A stretch of 46,263 nt of DNA from Vibrio sp. 10N.286.49.B1 (GTDB taxonomy: Bacteria; Pseudomonadota; Gammaproteobacteria; Enterobacterales; Vibrionaceae): positions 1 to 46,263 of the forward strand of contig NZ_MCUW01000043.1 of assembly GCF_002873335.1 (NCBI RefSeq), written 5' to 3'. The translations under genes were made by a program, and so were the position numbers. The first letter of the stretch is position 1. Every line of letters starts with the position of its first letter. The notes under the pieces are model-generated. The model had not been told where the DNA came from and made no database searches. It saw nothing but the letters and a program-made list of their open reading frames with translations. Shown here piece by piece: positions 28,758 to 38,032 of the stretch.

Positions 28758-28994
28758 TTAAACGTTCTCGCCACGGGCACGTACGTCAACAAGAACAGCA
28801 TCGATGCCTTTCTTATCAATGATACGCATACCTTTAGCGGTTAGACGTAGTTTAACAAAGCGTTTTTCGCTTTCTACCCAGAAACGATGAGTTTGTAGGT
28901 TCGGCAGAAAACGACGCTTGGTAGCATTTCGTGCGTGTGAACGGTTGTTACCCGTTACAGGACGCTTACCAGTTACTTGGCATACTCGGGACAT
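28758..28994 (-). CDS. rpmB: 50S ribosomal protein L28
   Basis: The 78-residue basic protein starts [23 protein letters not shown], the L28 signature, and includes [16 protein letters not shown]. Length equals E. coli L28. It carries one cysteine only, so it is not the zinc form. GGAGAGACATTC precedes the ATG. It is the first gene of rpmB-rpmG, with a leader of about 100 nt after a strong promoter. Confidence 0.98.
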   Translation of the reverse strand: MSRVCQVTGKRPVTGNNRSHARNATKRRFLPNLQTHRFWVESEKRFVKLRLTAKGMRIIDKKGIDAVLVDVRARGENV

Positions 28995-29032
28995 GAATGT
29001 CTCTCCAAATCGTTTCAGCTCGATATCAACCT

Positions 29033-29067
29033 TGGTGGCCGAACCTCAAATACAAGAGGCCTTACCA
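29033..29067 (-). promoter_or_regulatory. Predicted structured leader element of rpmB-rpmG
   Basis: On the plus strand TGGTGGCC (29033) and GGCC-TT-ACCA (29058) can pair with a 2-nt bulge. An alternative inner pairing CCTC/GAGG overlaps the lower GGCC. The element lies about 40 nt before the start codon in the leader of about 104 nt. Confidence 0.35.
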
Positions 29068-29104
29068 TTATGGAATACCCATACAAGGCTATCAAAGGTC
29101 GCGC

Positions 29105-29133
29105 ATTATACTAACTTGCAATGCATTGCTCAA
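29105..29133 (-). promoter_or_regulatory. Strong sigma-70 promoter of rpmB-rpmG
   Basis: On the minus strand TTGAGC (-35) is followed after exactly 17 nt by a perfect TATAAT (-10). Transcription would start near 29098, giving a leader of about 104 nt. Confidence 0.8.
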
Positions 29134-29290
29134 GACCCGAACAGATCCTTTTTTAGGATTTGTTGATCTTTTTGCTGCGAGCTGGCGTTAGATGATACTT
29201 TTAGTGCGCGAATAATAGCAGAAAAATATCAAAACAAAAGACCCGTCTCACAGATATTACAATAAAAAGGTAATTTTTCGCCTAACTCGC

Positions 29291-29965
29291 TCAAATCCAG
29301 CCTCTTTCAGCAAAGGACACCACTTCACCATCCCCCACCACAAAATGATCGAGCACTCGAATATCCACCAAACCCAATGCATCGGACAACTGCCTTGTGA
29401 TTCTTCGATCCGCCTGACTGGGCTCTGCAACACCAGATGGATGGTTATGTGCCAGAATCACGGCGGCCGAATTATGAGAAAGCGCACATTTCACGACCTC
29501 TCTTGGATATACAGACGCAGCATTAATGGTGCCCTCGAACATCACCTCATCGGCAATTAAGCGATGCTGATTATCAAGATAAAGTACATAGAAGGCTTCT
29601 CGCTGGCGGTCTCGAAGCATTGTGGAGAGATAACGCTTGGTTTGTTCCGCACTTTGCAACGCATCCCCTCTTTGCAAACCTTCTAACAAATAGCGCTTAC
29701 TCATTTCAAGCACCGCTTGCAGTTGCACATATTTGGCGACACCCAACCCTTTTCGCTGACAAAAATCATCCTGCGATGAAGAAAAAAGCGCACGAAGTGA
29801 TCCAAAGTCGTTGATTAACGCATCAGATAATTGAATCACATTGATACCTTGCGTACCGGTACGCAAGAAAATCGCTAGCAATTCTGCATCCGTTAATGCG
29901 CTACTGCCTTTTTGCAGCAATTTTTCTCGAGGGAGTGATTCTGAAGGTAATAACTTTAGCCCCAT
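29291..29965 (-). CDS. radC: RadC family JAMM-domain protein
   Basis: The 224-residue protein has an N-terminal helix-hairpin-helix-like region with [29 protein letters not shown], then a JAB1/MPN metalloprotease-like domain: Glu123 (QREAF) and [14 protein letters not shown], giving the JAMM ligands His173, His175 and Asp186. Despite its name its role in recombinational repair is not supported in E. coli, and the true activity is unclear. Length is typical for the family. It diverges from coaBC, as in E. coli. Confidence 0.96.
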   Translation of the reverse strand: MGLKLLPSESLPREKLLQKGSSALTDAELLAIFLRTGTQGINVIQLSDALINDFGSLRALFSSSQDDFCQRKGLGVAKYVQLQAVLEMSKRYLLEGLQRGDALQSAEQTKRYLSTMLRDRQREAFYVLYLDNQHRLIADEVMFEGTINAASVYPREVVKCALSHNSAAVILAHNHPSGVAEPSQADRRITRQLSDALGLVDIRVLDHFVVGDGEVVSFAERGWI

Positions 29966-29986
29966 ACTGACATCTCTTTAATGGAT

Positions 29987-30010
29987 AAATAACGAATTCA
30001 CTCGTTATTT
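29987..30010. repeat. Perfect 9-bp inverted repeat upstream of radC
   Basis: AAATAACGA pairs with TCGTTATTT around 6 nt, 22 nt upstream of the radC start. It could be an operator or leader hairpin of radC. Confidence 0.5.
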
Positions 30011-30180
30011 CTTAACGACTCAAAGAAAGAAAGCGGCTCACACTTTAAACGCGAGGGGAACTCAATTTTCCTGTAATAATGATGTTTCCTTATATCGTTC
30101 GGCACTGGTAAGTCCCTTGAAAGTAGCGGGATCAGGACGCATTTGCTATCTTAGCCGCAGCAAAATTTAAGGAGCTGGTT

Positions 30181-31395
30181 ATGCAAACATTGGCGGGAAA
30201 GAAAATACTACTTGGAATCAGTGGCGGTATCGCCGCCTATAAATGTGCAGAGTTGACTCGCAGACTCATTGAGCGAGGCGCACAAGTCCAAGTGGTGATG
30301 ACCAAAGCAGCAAAAGAGTTCATTACTCCATTAACCATGCAAGCCGTTTCTGGTCGCCCCGTTTCTGATAGCCTACTCGACCCAGCAGCTGAAGCCTCCA
30401 TGGGTCACATTGAACTGGCGAAATGGGCCGATCTAATTCTACTGGCTCCGGCGACGGCCGACCTGATTGCGCGTATGTCCGCCGGTATGGGGAATGATTT
30501 ACTTACGACTCTCGTTCTAGCAAGTGATGCACCTATTGCCGTGTCGCCTGCCATGAATCAACACATGTACCTGAACGCCGCAACACAAGAAAACATTGCC
30601 ACTTTAGCGCGCCGAGGCATGTCTATTTGGGGACCAGCAGCAGGAGAACAAGCCTGTGGTGATGTCGGGCCAGGCCGCATGCTAGAACCGATGCAGCTTG
30701 TCGAAAAGTGTGAATCGTTCTTTGCAGCAAAACCCTTAGCAGGTAAGCGGGTGTTGATCACCGCAGGTCCCACCCGAGAGGCGATTGACCCTGTGCGCTA
30801 CATCTCAAACCATAGCTCGGGGAAGATGGGCTATTCCCTTGCCAAAGCCGCTCGTGAACAAGGGGCAGAGGTTTGCATTATTAGTGGTCCCGTCTCACTT
30901 GCTACACCACATGGGATTACGCGCATCGATGTGGTCAGTGCAGATGATATGCTGAGCGCGGTCACTGACCAAGCGTCAAACTACGATGTGTTTATTGGCT
31001 GCGCCGCTGTCGCTGATTACCGACCGACGAATGTTGCCGAACAAAAACTTAAAAAAACAACCCACGTTGATAGCATGAATATTGATATGGTCAAAAATCC
31101 TGACATTATTACTTCTGTCGCCTCCATGAAGAGCCAGCGTCCATTTACTGTCGGCTTTGCGGCGGAGACACAAGATGTCGAGGCCTATGCACTTGATAAG
31201 CTCAAACGCAAGAATCTGGATATGATTTGTGCAAACGATGTGTCTATCGAGGGACAAGGCTTTAACAGTGATACAAATGCGATTACCGTGTATTGGAAAG
31301 GTGGTCAGCAATTATTAGGCTGTGCGACGAAAACTGAACTCAGTCATATAATCGTATCCACGATCGCCGAGCAGCTCTCACAGGGTGAATCATAA
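30181..31395 (+). CDS. coaBC: Phosphopantothenoylcysteine synthetase/decarboxylase
   Basis: This bifunctional CoA enzyme ligates cysteine to 4'-phosphopantothenate (CoaB, CTP-dependent) and decarboxylates the product (CoaC, flavin). The 404-residue protein has the N-terminal CoaC domain with His76 ([11 protein letters not shown]) and Cys159 ([13 protein letters not shown]), then the CoaB domain with [25 protein letters not shown] and [14 protein letters not shown] precedes the ATG. In E. coli dut follows; here the next gene is slmA. Confidence 0.97.
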   Translation: MQTLAGKKILLGISGGIAAYKCAELTRRLIERGAQVQVVMTKAAKEFITPLTMQAVSGRPVSDSLLDPAAEASMGHIELAKWADLILLAPATADLIARMSAGMGNDLLTTLVLASDAPIAVSPAMNQHMYLNAATQENIATLARRGMSIWGPAAGEQACGDVGPGRMLEPMQLVEKCESFFAAKPLAGKRVLITAGPTREAIDPVRYISNHSSGKMGYSLAKAAREQGAEVCIISGPVSLATPHGITRIDVVSADDMLSAVTDQASNYDVFIGCAAVADYRPTNVAEQKLKKTTHVDSMNIDMVKNPDIITSVASMKSQRPFTVGFAAETQDVEAYALDKLKRKNLDMICANDVSIEGQGFNSDTNAITVYWKGGQQLLGCATKTELSHIIVSTIAEQLSQGES

Positions 31396-31624
31396 CTAGG
31401 TCACCCAGATAATGTCACCCGACTGAACCCTCTTTCAGGTGTCAATCATACTCATGGGTATAGCCAGTGATCACGATGAGACGCTCAAAATGAGATTGTT
31501 AACTGGCTCAACCATTTAATATCTAACGCTACGTGGATAAAATGACCTTAGGTACACTAACCTGTCGCCTATCGTTATTATGACGCGCACATAGGCATTG
31601 CTGTAATCAAAAGGAATAGGATTT

Positions 31625-32215
31625 ATGTCCGTTACGAGAAAGTCGAATAGAAAAGAGGAAATCCTACAGGCCCTAGCACAAATGCTAGAGTCTAATGAGG
31701 GCACCTCGCGCATCACTACCGCCAAACTTGCCAAGCAGGTTGGGGTTTCTGAGGCTGCGCTCTATCGTCATTTTCCAAGCAAAGCTCGCATGTTTGAAGG
31801 GCTGATAGAGTTTATTGAGGAGTCCTTAATGTCTCGTATCAATCGTATTCTCGACGAAGAAAAAGACACGCTGACTCGTATCCAGCTCGTATTGCAGCTC
31901 ATTCTCGTTTTCTCTGAGCGCAACCCGGGTTTAAGTCGCATACTTTCCGGACATGCTCTAATGTTTGAGAATGAACGATTACGCGAACGTATCAATCAGC
32001 TCTATGAAAGAATTGAGACATCTTTACGTCAAATCTTACGTGAGCGTAAGATTCGTGAAGGAAAAAGCTTTCCTGTCGATGATAAAATTCTCGCAGCTCA
32101 ACTCCTTGGGCAGGTTGAAGGCAGCCTAAATCGCTTTGTTCGCTCTGATTTTAAATACTCACCCACCGCAACATTTGATGAGTATTGGGCACTTCTAAAA
32201 CTACAACTACAGTAA
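31625..32215 (+). CDS. slmA: Nucleoid occlusion factor SlmA
   Basis: SlmA binds specific chromosomal sites and blocks FtsZ assembly over the nucleoid. The 196-residue TetR-fold protein starts with [48 protein letters not shown], the SlmA HTH, and ends with [12 protein letters not shown]. Length is that of the E. coli protein (198). The gene for an LpxL-like enzyme begins 5 nt after its stop, indicating an operon. Confidence 0.97.
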   Translation: MSVTRKSNRKEEILQALAQMLESNEGTSRITTAKLAKQVGVSEAALYRHFPSKARMFEGLIEFIEESLMSRINRILDEEKDTLTRIQLVLQLILVFSERNPGLSRILSGHALMFENERLRERINQLYERIETSLRQILRERKIREGKSFPVDDKILAAQLLGQVEGSLNRFVRSDFKYSPTATFDEYWALLKLQLQ

Positions 32216-32220
32216 GCCTT

Positions 32221-33162
32221 ATGAAAATAGATAAGAAACCTGACTTTACGTTTTCCTTACTGCATCCAAAACACTGGGGTGTTTGGATCGGCTTTGGACT
32301 ACTTGCACTGATTGTTAATATTCTGCCTTACGCATTATTGTTTAAGCTTGGTCGAGGCATTGGTAAATTTGGAATGCGGTTTGGGGGTAAAAGAGCTGAT
32401 ATTGCCCGTCGAAATTTAGAACTCGCATTCCCCGAAAAAACAAACCAAGAAGTAGATTGTTTTATTGAGGAAAATTTCAAGAACTCAGGAATGGCCCTTA
32501 TTGAAACGGGTATTACGTGGTTTTGGCCAACTTGGCGTTTTAAGCGCTTGCTTGAAGTGAATAACATTGATGCTCTCAAGCAGCATGAGGCTAATAACAG
32601 AGGCGTATTACTATGCTGTGTGCATGCACTTAATTTAGAAATAACGGCTCGGGCTTTTGCCGTTTTAGGCCTCCCTGGTTATGGTGCTTATCGCCCACAC
32701 AGTAACCCTGCGTATGAATTTATTCAATATCGTGGGCGCACACGCAATGGCAACAAACTCATTTACCGCACCGACCTTAAAAAAATGATTAAAGTCATGC
32801 GTCAAGGCCATCGCCTTTTCTATTTACCAGACCAAGATTATGGTCATAACAAATCCGTATTTGTGCCCTTCTTTGCCGTTAAAGAAACTTGTACCACCAC
32901 TGGCACCAGCATCCTCGCCCAAACGAGCAAATGCGCCATTGTCCCTGGCTCGGGGTTTAGGAATGCTGATGGAAAATACGAGATCATTGCGAGTCAGTCG
33001 ATCGAAGAACAGTACCCTCAAAAAGACGATATCGCCGCCGCCGCTTATATGAATAGTTACATTGAAGACGTTATTTTGCGAGCCCCCGAGCAGTGGCTTT
33101 GGATGCACAAACGCTTTAAGTCTCTACCCGACCATTCACTCACTAACTCTCGCTATCAATAG
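32221..33162 (+). CDS. lpxL: Lipid A secondary acyltransferase, LpxL-like
   Basis: This enzyme family adds a secondary acyl chain to Kdo2-lipid IVA at the inner face of the inner membrane. The 313-residue protein has one N-terminal membrane segment (about residues 17-45) and the catalytic HX4E motif at His135-Glu140 (VHALNLE). Also typical are GRGIGKFGMR, the lysine/arginine-rich RTRNGNKLIYR and YLPDQDYG. ATG 32221 lies directly after slmA. Its partner lpxM starts 7 nt after its stop. V. cholerae has such a pair in the same position. Confidence 0.92.
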   Translation: MKIDKKPDFTFSLLHPKHWGVWIGFGLLALIVNILPYALLFKLGRGIGKFGMRFGGKRADIARRNLELAFPEKTNQEVDCFIEENFKNSGMALIETGITWFWPTWRFKRLLEVNNIDALKQHEANNRGVLLCCVHALNLEITARAFAVLGLPGYGAYRPHSNPAYEFIQYRGRTRNGNKLIYRTDLKKMIKVMRQGHRLFYLPDQDYGHNKSVFVPFFAVKETCTTTGTSILAQTSKCAIVPGSGFRNADGKYEIIASQSIEEQYPQKDDIAAAAYMNSYIEDVILRAPEQWLWMHKRFKSLPDHSLTNSRYQ

Positions 33163-33169
33163 GGATGCT

Positions 33170-34120
33170 ATGAGCAACCAAAATAACACTGAGAAGCATC
33201 TCTACAATCCTCGTTTTCAATGGTCGTTTTTGCATCCGAAACACTGGGGGACTTGGTTAGGCATCTTATTGGCGGTGTTCTTAGCGTTTATCCCTGCAAA
33301 GCCTCGCGATCGTTTTGCTCGTTACCTTTCTACATTCATCGTCAAGAAAAATGGCCGCGTGGTTCGCCGTGCTCGAATCAACCTAGAAAAATGCTTTCCT
33401 GAAAAATCGCCACAAGCAATCCAAGATATCGTGGAAGAGACCTTTGCCAAGGCCGCTCAATATCTGTTGGGTTACTCTGAGTTCTTAGTTCGCTCGACCA
33501 AACACAACCAGAAACGCGGCGTCATGATTGGTGAAGAAAACCTTTTACCGCTAATCGAAGCAGGAGAGAATGTTATCATTCTCGCGCCACACGCTTGGGC
33601 TGTTGATTACCCTGCCGTGATGCTCGCCGCGCAAGGGCATAAAGTGACCACCATCATGAAGCCTCAGAACAACCCCATTGGAGATTGGCTCATGCATGTT
33701 CAGCGGATGCAATATGGCGGCCGGATTTTTGCTCGTAGTGCTGGCGTCAAGCCTTTCGTTCGCTCAATAAAAGATGGCTACATCGGCTACTGGTTACCAG
33801 ATGAAGATCATGGCCCACAAAACTCCGTCTTTGTGCCCTTCTTCGCCACGGAAAAAGCCACACTAAAAGGTTTTGGTAAGATGTCTCGATTGTCACGAGC
33901 CAAAGTAATCCCTGTATTACCTGCTTACAACGACAAAACAAGCCAGTATGAAGTGCACATTCTGCCTGCCATTGAAGACTTTCCAACTGGTGATGAAGAG
34001 TCAGATGCAAGAGCAATGAACAAAGCCATTGAAGATTTACTCCGCGAAAGACCAGAGCAATACATGTGGAATTTATATCTACTAGAGACACAGCGCGACG
34101 GATCAAGGATCTATCAGTAG
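33170..34120 (+). CDS. lpxM: Lipid A secondary acyltransferase, LpxM/LpxN-like
   Basis: The 316-residue protein is a second lipid A acyltransferase with HX4D at His141-Asp146 (APHAWAVDYPAV), the same type as E. coli LpxM (HGWAVD). Other shared blocks are MKPQNNPIGDWL, YWLPDEDHGPQNSVFVPFFA and ERPEQYMWNLYLL. ATG 33170 is chosen because AGGGA is 5 nt upstream. In V. cholerae the corresponding enzyme, LpxN, adds a 3-hydroxy acyl chain, so acyl-chain choice cannot be assumed from E. coli. A strong terminator ends the operon slmA-lpxL-lpxM. Confidence 0.92.
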   Translation: MSNQNNTEKHLYNPRFQWSFLHPKHWGTWLGILLAVFLAFIPAKPRDRFARYLSTFIVKKNGRVVRRARINLEKCFPEKSPQAIQDIVEETFAKAAQYLLGYSEFLVRSTKHNQKRGVMIGEENLLPLIEAGENVIILAPHAWAVDYPAVMLAAQGHKVTTIMKPQNNPIGDWLMHVQRMQYGGRIFARSAGVKPFVRSIKDGYIGYWLPDEDHGPQNSVFVPFFATEKATLKGFGKMSRLSRAKVIPVLPAYNDKTSQYEVHILPAIEDFPTGDEESDARAMNKAIEDLLRERPEQYMWNLYLLETQRDGSRIYQ

Positions 34121-34136
34121 TCTACATTTAATATCA

Positions 34137-34170
34137 AAAAAGGGCTTACCATATCGGTAAGCCCTTTTTA
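34137..34170. terminator. Terminator lpxM/mutM
   Basis: AAAAAGGGCTTACC pairs with GGTAAGCCCTTTTT around a short loop. It lies between convergent genes and acts in both directions. Confidence 0.95.
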
Positions 34171-34208
34171 TATTTACATCAGTTCTTGCGTTAAGGCGAG
34201 AATCCATT

Positions 34209-35018
34209 CTATTTTTGGCATTGCTCACAAAAGAACGTATTTCGCTGCCCAATCTTTAGTTCTTGAATCACGCGGCCACATTGTTTACACGGTTGGCCAC
34301 CACGTCCATAAACAAGCAACTCTTGCGCAAAGTAACCCGGCTTACCATCAGTCTGAGAAAAATCTTTTAGTGTTGTGCCACCTTGGGCAATAGCCTGAGC
34401 CAATACGGTTTTAATCTCAGCAACGAGGCGGATCCAATCGGATTTTTTCAAGCGATGAGTCGGCGTTAACGGATGAACGCCCGCTAGAAATAAGGATTCG
34501 CTGGCATAAATATTCCCGACGCCGACAACATTAGCATTGGTCATAATAAATGTTTTCACCGCGACACGCTTATTCTTCGCTCGAGTCATCATCCATTCGA
34601 CAGAAAAATCATCGGTTAATGGCTCTGGTCCGCAGTTGTCTAAAAGCTCATGTGATTCACCAGGCCCACACCACAACCAAGCACCAAAGCGACGAGGGTC
34701 GTTGTAACGCATCACTTTGCCACTACTTAACACCAAATCAACGTGGTCATGCTTTTCAGCCTCAGGGGGCGTATCTAATACTCGCAAGCTACCAGACATC
34801 CCTAAGTGAATAATGGCCGTCCCTTTGGCAGTATCAATTAATAAGTATTTAGCTCGACGACGAATCGTCAGGATCTTTTCGCCATGCAATTGATGGATTT
34901 CCTCAGGGATCAACCAGCGCAACTGACGCTGGCGAATGACAATTTTCTGGATGGTTTGGTCAAGTAAGTGCGGGCTAATGCCAAGGCGGGATACTTCAAC
35001 TTCTGGTAACTCAGGCAT
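34209..35018 (-). CDS. mutM: Formamidopyrimidine-DNA glycosylase
   Basis: MutM (Fpg) excises 8-oxoguanine and ring-opened purines by a bifunctional glycosylase/AP-lyase reaction. The 269-residue protein starts with the catalytic Pro2-Glu3 ([13 protein letters not shown]), has the H2TH region around [15 protein letters not shown], and ends in a zinc finger with CKQC and CEQC. Thr8 of the usual EVETS is Val here, a small variation near the active site. GGAG precedes the ATG. It is the last gene of fxsA-hypothetical-mutM. coaD, its E. coli neighbour, is absent. Confidence 0.97.
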   Translation of the reverse strand: MPELPEVEVSRLGISPHLLDQTIQKIVIRQRQLRWLIPEEIHQLHGEKILTIRRRAKYLLIDTAKGTAIIHLGMSGSLRVLDTPPEAEKHDHVDLVLSSGKVMRYNDPRRFGAWLWCGPGESHELLDNCGPEPLTDDFSVEWMMTRAKNKRVAVKTFIMTNANVVGVGNIYASESLFLAGVHPLTPTHRLKKSDWIRLVAEIKTVLAQAIAQGGTTLKDFSQTDGKPGYFAQELLVYGRGGQPCKQCGRVIQELKIGQRNTFFCEQCQK

Positions 35019-35032
35019 GATGCTCCTCAGTT

Positions 35033-35551
35033 TTATTTCGTCATATAGAGTGGGAGCAGTTCTTGTTCATCAAAACTCACTGCAACCCACTCTTGATTAT
35101 AGGTTTTCATTAACCAGAACTGATCAAATCGATAGGCCGTGATACGTTGAGGCTCTTCAACCTCTTGATACCATACCTCAATGGTCACTGGGCTCTCCAG
35201 TGCAGGTTTCAATTGCTGGAGTGTGGATTCATCGACAATGGTGCCGTGAATCGCTTGCCAGTTAGCCACAAGTTGCGACGCTTGACGGTCAAAGCGCTCG
35301 GGAATGCTTCGCCATTGCTCATCCCCCAATACGCTAGATTTGTCATTGATATAAAGCTGCAGACCCGCAGCGTTTATCTCAATCACTGAGTAGCTTGGGT
35401 TCAAAATCATGCCAGGTGGCGTGGCATCGTGAGGCAATATCAAATACTGCTTGATCAATGTTGGTGCCGCCATCACTCCCATAAAGAGAATGATGGCCGC
35501 CATCAATACGCTATTCCAACGTCGTCGAGTCAATTTGAAACGAGATAACAT
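35033..35551 (-). CDS. Hypothetical membrane-anchored protein
   Basis: The 172-residue product has a short basic N-terminus, one membrane helix (about residues 14-30) and a periplasmic domain of about 135 residues with alternating beta and helical character and many Trp and Tyr residues ([26 protein letters not shown]). It has no cysteine. I do not recognise the family. It starts 6 nt after the fxsA stop and ends 14 nt before mutM, so the three are likely co-transcribed. Its role is unknown. Confidence 0.75.
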   Translation of the reverse strand: MLSRFKLTRRRWNSVLMAAIILFMGVMAAPTLIKQYLILPHDATPPGMILNPSYSVIEINAAGLQLYINDKSSVLGDEQWRSIPERFDRQASQLVANWQAIHGTIVDESTLQQLKPALESPVTIEVWYQEVEEPQRITAYRFDQFWLMKTYNQEWVAVSFDEQELLPLYMTK

Positions 35552-35557
35552 AAATGG

Positions 35558-36082
35558 CTAGTTCAACTTGTTTCTATCGTTATCATCCTTCCGTTCAAAT
35601 TCGCCTTCAAACGTATTGTCATCTTTTTCTTGGCGTGAGCCATCAAAAGGACCTCGCTGAAAAGGGTCATTCGAATAAAAACCACCTTGTGGACCGCCAC
35701 CTTGATGAAAGCCGCCCTGCATAGTGTTGACCACCACTTTACTCATGAGATATTTCGCAATCATAGCTCGAGGTCCAGGTATCAACACAATCATACCCAT
35801 TGCGTCGGTCATAAACCCTGGCGTCAGTAGCAATACCCCAGAGACAGCAAGCATGACACCCTCAACGATTTGTTGCGCAGGCATCTCACCTTGTTGTAGG
35901 CGATGTTGTACCGACATTAAGGTTTGTAGCCCTTGGCTGCGGACAAGAGTCGCACCTACAAATGCCGTAATGAGGACGAGCCCTATCGTAGGCCAAAGCC
36001 CCAAAAAGCCACCCACTTGAATAAACAAACCAATTTCAATAATCGGCACACAAATAAAGAGTAATAATAATATCGGAAACAC
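35558..36082 (-). CDS. fxsA: FxsA family inner-membrane protein
   Basis: FxsA is a cytoplasmic-membrane protein; in E. coli its overexpression relieves exclusion of phage T7 by the F plasmid (it binds PifA). The 174-residue protein has several hydrophobic helices starting with PILLLLFICVPIIEIGLFIQVG, the conserved LRSQG-like LVRSQGLQTL and LLLTPGFMTDAMG, and a hydrophilic Gly-rich charged tail. GTG is the start, with GGAGG 5 nt upstream. In E. coli fxsA also lies beside aspA; here it diverges from it. Confidence 0.9.
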   Translation of the reverse strand: MFPILLLLFICVPIIEIGLFIQVGGFLGLWPTIGLVLITAFVGATLVRSQGLQTLMSVQHRLQQGEMPAQQIVEGVMLAVSGVLLLTPGFMTDAMGMIVLIPGPRAMIAKYLMSKVVVNTMQGGFHQGGGPQGGFYSNDPFQRGPFDGSRQEKDDNTFEGEFERKDDNDRNKLN

Positions 36083-36431
36083 AGCGTCCTCCTTGTTTTA
36101 TTGTCAGTTTACGCGCACATAGAAGCAAACCACAAATAATTCAGTCGCAATGAAGGATCGCAACCACAAAATAGTATTACAAAGTATGTATTTTGTGTCT
36201 CGAAAGCGAATAACTTGATACTCATCTCATCCCACATGAATTGATGATATTTCTGCAAAAATTCGGTTAAAAAGGTGATCCAGCTACTATTTTTATGTGC
36301 CACTTTGAGTAATATGTTTCCTATAAATCAGGACGTAAAAATCAGCCAATTATTCTGGCGAATGGATTCTTAAAAACAGATATGGCAAAGACACTGTAAT
36401 TTAAGCAGAACTATTATCTAAGGATCCATGT
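36083..36431. other. 349-bp control region fxsA/aspA
   Basis: No gene is supported. A 64-codon minus-strand reading frame (36109-36303) overlaps it but has no family features. A possible FNR-like site is at 36215-36228. I saw no clear CRP site. Confidence 0.5.
36215..36228 (+). promoter_or_regulatory. Weak FNR-like site upstream of aspA
   Basis: TTGAT-ACTC-ATCTC matches the FNR consensus TTGAT-N4-ATCAA except for the last two positions. It lies about 215 nt upstream of the aspA start, further than a normal activator position, so it is weak evidence. Confidence 0.3.
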
Positions 36432-37883
36432 ATGGCTACTTCTACCCTCGCTCCAAACACAGCGGCTAAAGCCACTCGCCTCGAAGAAGATCTATTAGGT
36501 CAACGTCATGTCCCTGCGGACGCTTACTATGGTATCCATACGTTGCGTGCCATTGAAAACTTTAATATCTCGAATGCCACCATTTCTGATGTGCCTGATT
36601 TTGTTCGTGGCATGGTGATGACGAAGAAAGCAGCAACGTTAGCAAACCGCGAGTTAGGTGTCTTACCTAAAGATGTCGCTCAGTACCTCATTCAAGCCTG
36701 CGATGTCATTCTTGATACTGGGAAATGCATGGACCAATTCCCATCAGACGTATTTCAAGGTGGCGCTGGCACGTCAGTGAATATGAACACCAATGAAGTC
36801 ATTGCCAATGTTGCGCTAGAACTTATGGGCAAGGAAAAAGGCCAGTATGAGTTCATCAACCCAAATGACCATGTTAACAAGAGCCAATCCACTAACTGTG
36901 CTTACCCTACCGGTTTTCGTATCGCGGTTTACAACAGTGTCCATAAGCTCATGGACTCGATCGAATACCTAAAAGGGGCATTTGAAGCCAAAAGCCAAGA
37001 GTTCTCCACCATTCTTAAAATGGGCCGTACTCAACTGCAAGATGCTGTACCGATGACCGTTGGACAAGAGTTCCACGCATGGGCTGTCACGCTTAATGAA
37101 GAGATCCGTAATCTTGACTATACCTCTAAGCTTTTACTAGAGGTGAATCTAGGCGCTACCGCTATCGGTACCGGCTTGAATGCCGCACCAGGTTACCAAG
37201 AGTTAGCAGTAAAACACCTTTCAGCGGTTACGGGACTCGAGTGTGTACCTGCCGAAGACTTGATTGAAGCGACGTCAGATTGCGGCGCTTACGTCATGAC
37301 ACACAGTGCGTTAAAGCGCCTAGCAGTCAAGCTGTCTAAGATTTGTAATGACCTACGGTTGTTGTCTTCTGGCCCTCGTTCAGGACTCAATGAACTCAAT
37401 CTACCAGAGTTACAAGCTGGCTCTTCAATCATGCCCGCAAAAGTTAACCCAGTGGTTCCAGAAGTGGTTAACCAAGTGTGCTTCAAAGTTTTGGGGAACG
37501 ACACGACCATTTCCTTTGCTGCTGAAGGTGGACAGTTACAGCTGAATGTTATGGAGCCCGTAATTGCACAAAGCATGTTTGAATCACTAGAGATCCTCAA
37601 AAATGCCTGCGTAAACCTGCGCGATAAGTGTGTGGATGGTATTACTGTCAATAAAGAAGTCTGTGAGAGCTATGTTTACAACTCGATTGGCATCGTCACT
37701 TACCTCAATCCATACATCGGTCATCACGAGGGTGATATCGTTGGAAAAATCTGCGCAGAAACCGGTAAGAGCGTTAAAGAAGTGGTTCTTGAACGCGGTC
37801 TGTTATCGGAAGAAGAACTTGATGACATTTTCTCGGTAGACAATCTCATGAAACCTCAGTATAAAGCCAAGCGCTACGAATAA
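36432..37883 (+). CDS. aspA: Aspartate ammonia-lyase
   Basis: AspA deaminates L-aspartate to fumarate and ammonia, feeding fumarate respiration. The 483-residue protein belongs to the fumarase/aspartase superfamily. It has the flexible SS loop [11 protein letters not shown] with Gly330-Ser331-Ser332, [13 protein letters not shown] and QTQLQDA-type [11 protein letters not shown]. The N-terminal [22 protein letters not shown] is as in E. coli AspA. AAGGATCC precedes the ATG. dcuA follows after 149 bp, the same partner as in E. coli, with a long hairpin between. Confidence 0.98.
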   Translation: MATSTLAPNTAAKATRLEEDLLGQRHVPADAYYGIHTLRAIENFNISNATISDVPDFVRGMVMTKKAATLANRELGVLPKDVAQYLIQACDVILDTGKCMDQFPSDVFQGGAGTSVNMNTNEVIANVALELMGKEKGQYEFINPNDHVNKSQSTNCAYPTGFRIAVYNSVHKLMDSIEYLKGAFEAKSQEFSTILKMGRTQLQDAVPMTVGQEFHAWAVTLNEEIRNLDYTSKLLLEVNLGATAIGTGLNAAPGYQELAVKHLSAVTGLECVPAEDLIEATSDCGAYVMTHSALKRLAVKLSKICNDLRLLSSGPRSGLNELNLPELQAGSSIMPAKVNPVVPEVVNQVCFKVLGNDTTISFAAEGGQLQLNVMEPVIAQSMFESLEILKNACVNLRDKCVDGITVNKEVCESYVYNSIGIVTYLNPYIGHHEGDIVGKICAETGKSVKEVVLERGLLSEEELDDIFSVDNLMKPQYKAKRYE

Positions 37884-37927
37884 TCAGCACTCAAGGCTCC
37901 CTTATAGGGGGCCTTGAGTGCTGATTA
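37881..37927 (+). terminator. Long perfect hairpin after aspA
   Basis: TAATCAGCACTCAAGGC pairs perfectly with its complement, and an inner TCCC/GGGG extends the stem to 21 bp around TTATA. It starts at the aspA stop codon. The T-tract is poor, so it may limit read-through into dcuA or protect the aspA mRNA. Confidence 0.7.
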
Positions 37928-38032
37928 TTACGAACACATCACTCTCGATAACACTGACTTAACACAACATAAACGTTCTTATTCAATCTAAGCTGTAGAT
38001 TGGATCAACGAACCACAATAACAGGATTTGCT

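Larger units (their letters stand above)
28995..29290. other. 296-bp rpmB/radC intergenic region
   Basis: It holds the rpmB leader and promoter (separate entries). The right part (29134-29290) is A/T-rich and I see nothing specific in it. Confidence 0.5.

Noticed and set aside
36109..36303. 64-codon minus-strand frame before aspA
   Set aside because: No Shine-Dalgarno sequence, no recognisable domain, unusual composition; it lies in a promoter region.
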